From Cliona cf. orientalis (taxonomy: Eukaryota; Porifera; Demospongiae; Clionaida; Clionaidae): 64,000 bases of DNA. Positions 1 to 64,000 of the stretch are shown one piece after another (within the stretch, counting starts at the first letter, position 1; each line of letters opens with the position of its first letter). Location of the stretch: the NCBI GenBank assembly GCA_963930775.1, contig OZ005704.1, positions 3,534,001-3,598,000 on the forward strand. Reading direction: 5' to 3'. A program made the position numbers and the translations under genes. The notes beneath the pieces were generated by a model. That model was not told where the DNA came from. It saw nothing but the letters and a program-made list of their open reading frames with translations, and ran no database searches.

Positions 1-1024
1 GGCGGGGAATTCATTTATATCATTAGAGCACCAGCAACTTTGACGACCCATGCCAAAGCTACTTTTAGATACCAAAGCTACCGTAATTTGATGTACATGT
101 ACATGTAATAGCGGGTTTACACTATACTAGTACACTACAAGACTACATGCAGTGAATATAATCTGGAAATTGTGGAGAGGATGCAGGCAGGAAATGGGAA
201 ATAACTGTGAGTGGTCTAAGTTTACACCTCTTGGTGACATTGACACGATAGACTCGTTTTCACGAATATTTGGGATAGATGATTGATAAATAAGCAGCAG
301 AATCAAGCCAAGAATGTTTTCTGCCATGTTTTGGCCTCGTCATTCATGGCTTGCGATCGTGGCCACGCCCACTAATTGTGTTTATGCATGCATGCGGCTA
401 CTATTCGAGGGCAGCTGCTATTTCTTTCGCAGAGCTCCATGTGCGGCTACTATTTGAAGGAGGCTATTTGAATAAATATTTTAGAATCAATGTCTGGCAA
501 CATGGCATGCCATTTGACAGTGGGATCTGTGGACAAGTAATACATGTAGTTGTACTATGGTTTTCTAAGATGTAGGGTGTACCTTGAGTGTGGTATTCCG
601 AGGGCAAAGTACAGCTGAATTGTTTATGATGCCAGAGATATTAGAGAGTATTTTCCTCATCACATGTACCATGGGAAAACATGTGCAGCTAGTGCACACC
701 ATTTGCGCATGTATCAACCTCTCCGTAAAAAATCTGTAAAAGTTTCCATGCACTAATTCCTACATGTAGCTATAGTATCCGATCCCCTAAGATTCTTAGG
801 GTAACGGAGCATGCGCAAACAGTGTGTACCAGGCCCTCCTCCTCCCCCTCAAAGGGCCTGAGGACGAGGCTAGGCTAAAACTGGCTGACCAGTATAATTG
901 CATGTGCATAAAAAATAGTACTCATATGCATGCTATAATTGTATGTTCACAATAATTATTATACCGTACTTAATCTAATCATAATATTATAGTTATTTTG
1001 TCTCTATACAAAAGTCCCATAGAC

Positions 1025-1059
1025 TAAGTGTGCAATTATTTTCTTAATTGCACACTTAT
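1025..1059. repeat. short perfect hairpin
   Basis: The 14-base arm TAAGTGTGCAATTA pairs with TAATTGCACACTTA across a 7-base loop. The GTGCAATT word recurs in the larger inverted repeat at 1537-1683, so both may belong to one MITE family. Confidence 0.7.
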
Positions 1060-1536
1060 ATTTGCTTAGTAATTGCACACTTACTGACTGATAGTGGCGC
1101 ACGCTGGACCAATCAGATTGCCCGTACGATCATAGCAACAAGCATCAGCCCAGCAACGAACGAGTCCTGAATGGTGGATAGCTGAGCTGGCCACTATGGC
1201 GTTGTGGAGATCGACAGAGAAGGCTTCGTAGAAGTCATCGAGCCAGACGCTTCCTCTTCGCTTGTATCTATGCGTCTGCTCTGCTTTCAGAATGCTGAGC
1301 TCTGGAACGAGCGAGCGAAACGGCAACCGACTGATACTATTCCTCGTGCATGCATATTACAGTGAGGCGTGATTAGAACTTCAGTTAGCATAATAGCTTC
1401 TTGTGACTGTTGAACTCGTCGACCACTTACCAACATTGACCTTACAGCAATATTCTTATGGTTGGGCCTTGTGCCTCAGCTACAACAGTGGCTGCCCCAC
1501 AGCTCCTTTGCTAACTGTACTCTGTGATTAACATGC

Positions 1537-1683
1537 AATCACATGAATTCTTGTGCAATTGTGGGAAATAATTGCTCGTTATGTATTAGAAGGATAAATT
1601 GCACTTCGCCTCGTGCAATTACTTTCCTTCTAATACATAACTCGTGCAATTATTTCCCAAATTGCACTCGAATTCATGTGATT
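1537..1683. repeat. MITE-like inverted repeat
   Basis: Arms of about 68 and 71 bases (1537-1604 and 1613-1683) are reverse complements with a few mismatches, starting AATCACATGAATTC and ending GAATTCATGTGATT. The loop is only about 8 bases, so the unit is almost entirely hairpin. It has no coding content and looks like a non-autonomous DNA transposon. Confidence 0.7.
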
Positions 1684-1766
1684 ACCTATACTAATACAAT
1701 GTATGGAAAAAAATTATTTCAATTTTGAAAAACGTGCGTTTTTCTGGTAAAGGTCATCAACCGCTC

Positions 1767-1778
1767 CATATATAAACG
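1767..1778 (+). promoter_or_regulatory. candidate TATA box of MTR
   Basis: CATATATAAACG lies about 70 bases upstream of the MTR start codon. A TATA box here would place transcription start near 1800 and give a 5' UTR of roughly 45 bases. No other promoter element is clear. 5'-end mapping would decide. Confidence 0.35.
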
Positions 1779-1844
1779 TTATGAGAATTTGTAAAATGCT
1801 AATTTCTTACGTTAAATTGGATCATGCATTGCATTTGATTAACT

Positions 1845-61817
<59,973 letters not shown>

Positions 61818-61866
61818 TTTCTTAACTGTGCCACGTACCATAATAATATTTATCATGAATGTATGT

Positions 61867-61872
61867 ATTAAA
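61867..61872 (+). terminator. candidate MTR poly(A) signal
   Basis: ATTAAA, a common variant of AATAAA, lies 50 bases after the stop codon. No canonical AATAAA is nearby. Confidence 0.4.
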
Positions 61873-62040
61873 TGATGCCATGCTACCACAATGTATTATT
61901 TGGAGAGGGTTACAATCACGACAGACTAATACTATAAATGTATTATAATTGAGAAGTAACCAAGAAAGTGAGTGGTTGGTATAGCTAATATCATTATGGT
62001 TGTCAAACCAAGTTGATAGCTATAGTCAAGAGGATTTAAC

Positions 62041-62134
62041 GCCCGTAGAATCTCGCATTTAAGCCCCGGGCCCCTTCCCTGACAGTAGATATTAGAAGTC
62101 CATAAGCCAATAAGCAGTAGCTACAGTTTTACCC
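62041..62134. repeat. CCCGTAGAATC repeat fragment at the gap
   Basis: CCCGTAGAATC, AAGTCCATAAG-CAATAA and CAGTAGCTACAG match 30300-30385. The fragment runs into the assembly gap. Confidence 0.6.
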
Positions 62135-62334
62135 NNNNNNNNNNNNNNNNNNNNNNNNNNNNNNNNNNNNNNNNNNNNNNNNNNNNNNNNNNNNNNNNNN
62201 NNNNNNNNNNNNNNNNNNNNNNNNNNNNNNNNNNNNNNNNNNNNNNNNNNNNNNNNNNNNNNNNNNNNNNNNNNNNNNNNNNNNNNNNNNNNNNNNNNNN
62301 NNNNNNNNNNNNNNNNNNNNNNNNNNNNNNNNNN
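62135..62334. other. assembly gap (200 N)
   Basis: It is exactly 200 N. The 18 bases GTAGCTACAGTTTTACCC occur immediately before and immediately after it. Confidence 0.99.
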
Positions 62335-63579
62335 GTAGCTACAGTTTTACCCAGCGTGGGGTTTTGGAAGTATCCTTAAATTTTGTATAATGTGTAAAAT
62401 ATGATGCACACGCAAGTATCTGACTGGAGTACGATATTGCAATCTAGAGTGGATACAAAATTGGACATTGCCTCTGCATGGATACCAGGATGCCTCATTT
62501 TATCAGATACATGATATTTTTGCAAATTCATTGTGCCTAGAATATTATTATTTACTTTCCAGAGTTTGTAAGGCACTACCACAAGCAGCTTACCACCTAT
62601 ATACACAGATAATTTAATATCTATGCCACCAATAAGTGATTAGTACTACTGCAGTGTTTATGCTAGTGTCTGGACCTCTTCCGGGACCAAGAATACAATT
62701 GCAGTAGAGCCTTCCCGACTGGGACAGTTGCTAAAAATCCAGGACTTGTCCCGGAGACACGGGGAAAATTGGAGCCTATAGTACTTGTTAGAGTTGAGTT
62801 ACAATGTCTTGTCATCGGTACGGTTGCATAGCTTATATTTTAATGGTGTGTAAATTGCGCTAGTCATCCATCCGGAGAGCCTCATTGAGAAGTGAAGAAG
62901 GCGAAATTTAATGTTGCCTAGTCTGGGTGCCCACCTCTTCGTTCATAGGAGAGGAAGGGGCAGGTACCAGACTAAATGTCGCCAGAATAATATTAGAAAT
63001 CTTCCAGAATAGAAAAGATGTTTTTTGGTTTGCATGAGGCACTTATCTGTAATTGTCACTGAAAGCTATAAAACTAGAGGTCAAGGGTGGAGAACAGGTA
63101 GCAAAAGTGTGTGTGTGTGGGGGGGGGGGGGGGGGGACTCAGACCTTTGATTGTGTACTGTGACAATAGATATGCCCACAGCCGCCCTAGGGGGGTCTGG
63201 GGGCATGCTCCCCCAGAAATTTTGATATTTCTGATGCATTTTGGCAGCAGTTTTTGGACTGATTTAGTAGCTATTTTTACTCAAGCACTCTTTTGCAAAC
63301 ACACATAACCATGTTGCTGTAATTTTATAGATGGGCATGTGATAAAGGCTACTGTGCACTTATGGACGACCTTGCCAACAAAAATTTAATGACACTAGTC
63401 AGCCTTATAATTGTACTACCAAACGATTTGATGCTTAATGGAGCACGTTTTTCGACGATTTCGTAGTTGATATGATCTATATTTTTACCCCTTGCTACGC
63501 GCGCGGGGTAAGAATAAACCTGGTATCATGGACAATATAATATCTGGTAGATAATAAAGTGTCCATGCTGGCATGCAGG
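62335..63579. other. downstream flank, no supported gene
   Basis: AT-rich, with G-run 63119-63136 and a family H fragment (about 63180-63215, CTAGGGGGGTCTGGGGGCAT). No conserved protein. Confidence 0.5.
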
Positions 63580-63702
63580 ATAGCCTCGTTCCCAGGCTCT
63601 CCCCCTCCTCTTTATTTTATACGCGCGATCATATTTACGCGAAATTATTGTGCAAGAGAGAAGGGGGCCGGGCCTGGCCGCCCGGCCGGCCTGGCCTGGG
63701 AG
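63580..63702. repeat. MITE interrupting the edge reading frame
   Basis: AGCCTCGTTCCCAGGCTC at the left and GGCCTGGGAGGCT at the right are inverted. CTCCTCTTTATTTTATACGC and TTTACGCGAAAT link it to 19095-19180. Confidence 0.62.
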
Positions 63703-63712
63703 GCTTTGATCT

Positions 63713-64000
63713 ATTGAGCCACACCTGCAGCCTCTCTCTGGCGAGACAATGCAACTTCGCTCTGCCAATACCGATGAAAACTCAAGGCTTGATATAGCTG
63801 CCTACGGTTTCTGGGGTAGCCGTTTTGAAAGAGCATTCTTCGATGTCCGGGTCTTTAACCCATGCGCTCGATCGAACAGGCAAACCTCACTTTCATCCAC
63901 CTATAGGCGTCACGAACAGGAAAAGAAAAGGCAATATGACCAGAGGATCAGGGAAATAGAACACTCTACATTCACACCACTGGTTCTATCAACTACAGGA
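63713..64000 (+). CDS. repeat-encoded protein fragment, runs off the window
   Basis: An open frame of 96 codons to the window edge: IEPHLQPLSGE, SANTDENSRLDIAAYGFWGS, RFERAFFDVRVFNPCARSNR, YRRHEQEKKRQYDQRIREIE, FTPLVLSTTG. I recognise this as a protein segment found many times over in cnidarian and sponge genomes, part of a retroelement-like repeat. It has no start codon here because the MITE at 63580-63702 precedes it directly. The mobile-element family is uncertain. Confidence 0.6.
   Translation, partial: MEPHLQPLSGETMQLRSANTDENSRLDIAAYGFWGSRFERAFFDVRVFNPCARSNRQTSLSSTYRRHEQEKKRQYDQRIREIEHSTFTPLVLSTTG

Larger units (their letters stand above)
1..1844. other. 5' flank of MTR, no supported gene
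   Basis: I see no conserved protein in this stretch on either strand. It holds short inverted repeats (1025-1059 and 1537-1683, listed separately), a degenerate hairpin around 807-870 (CCAGGCCCT / AGGGCCTG) related to the GCCTCGT-CCAGGC hairpin at 37931-37995, and the probable MTR promoter at its right end. The 81-codon minus-strand reading frame at 1081-1326 has no recognisable domain and I do not call it a gene. Confidence 0.6.

Noticed and set aside
1081-1326. 81-codon minus-strand frame upstream of MTR as a divergent gene
   Set aside because: No recognisable domain, no splice context and no second copy; likely a chance frame.

Overview
This is eukaryotic, metazoan DNA. One host gene, cytosolic cobalamin-dependent methionine synthase (MTR/MetH), runs along the + strand from 1845 to 61817. 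I traced 35 coding exons. All have GT-AG borders and compatible phases, and together they encode a 1249-residue protein with every domain of the family: a homocysteine barrel with Cys247/Cys310/Cys311 as zinc ligands, a folate barrel, the cobalamin cap and DxHxxG domain, and the AdoMet activation domain. The frequent TACATGTA words and the repeat families (THAP/YqaJ DNA transposons, Penelope-like elements, HIRAN-type repeats) suggest an early-branching marine animal, most likely a demosponge. That assignment is inference.

Only 3.75 kb of the roughly 60-kb gene is coding. The introns hold layered mobile DNA. Intron 2 (2287-11941) carries a 6.5-kb two-gene DNA transposon of ISL2EU type: a THAP-DDE transposase on + and a SWIM-YqaJ-PHD nuclease on -. 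A second, shorter element of the same superfamily sits inside the nuclease gene, and small MITEs sit inside the transposase gene. Intron 5 (12487-17396) holds a 4.4-kb Penelope-like retroelement whose RT/GIY-YIG gene is present as two nearly identical inverted copies. Its target duplication spans the exon-5 splice donor. A shorter Penelope-like remnant lies in intron 29.

Intron 13 has a LINE reverse-transcriptase remnant and copy 1 of a composite hairpin repeat (family A). Intron 16 (28634-40277) holds a DIRS/Ngaro-like tyrosine-recombinase retroelement on -, plus two more copies of family A. Further copies lie in introns 22 and 33. Intron 17 and intron 27 hold two copies of a terminal-inverted-repeat element that carries a HIRAN-domain gene remnant.

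At least nine otherwise unrelated inverted-repeat insertions share the ends CCGTA...TACGG flanked by TA. One of them splits a transposase codon series in a way that proves the TA target duplication. Downstream of MTR are a 200-N assembly gap (62135-62334) with identical 18-bp flanks and, at the right edge, the start of another repeat-encoded reading frame that runs out of the window. Every mobile-element gene seen here is broken by frameshifts, stops or deletions. MTR is the only intact gene.
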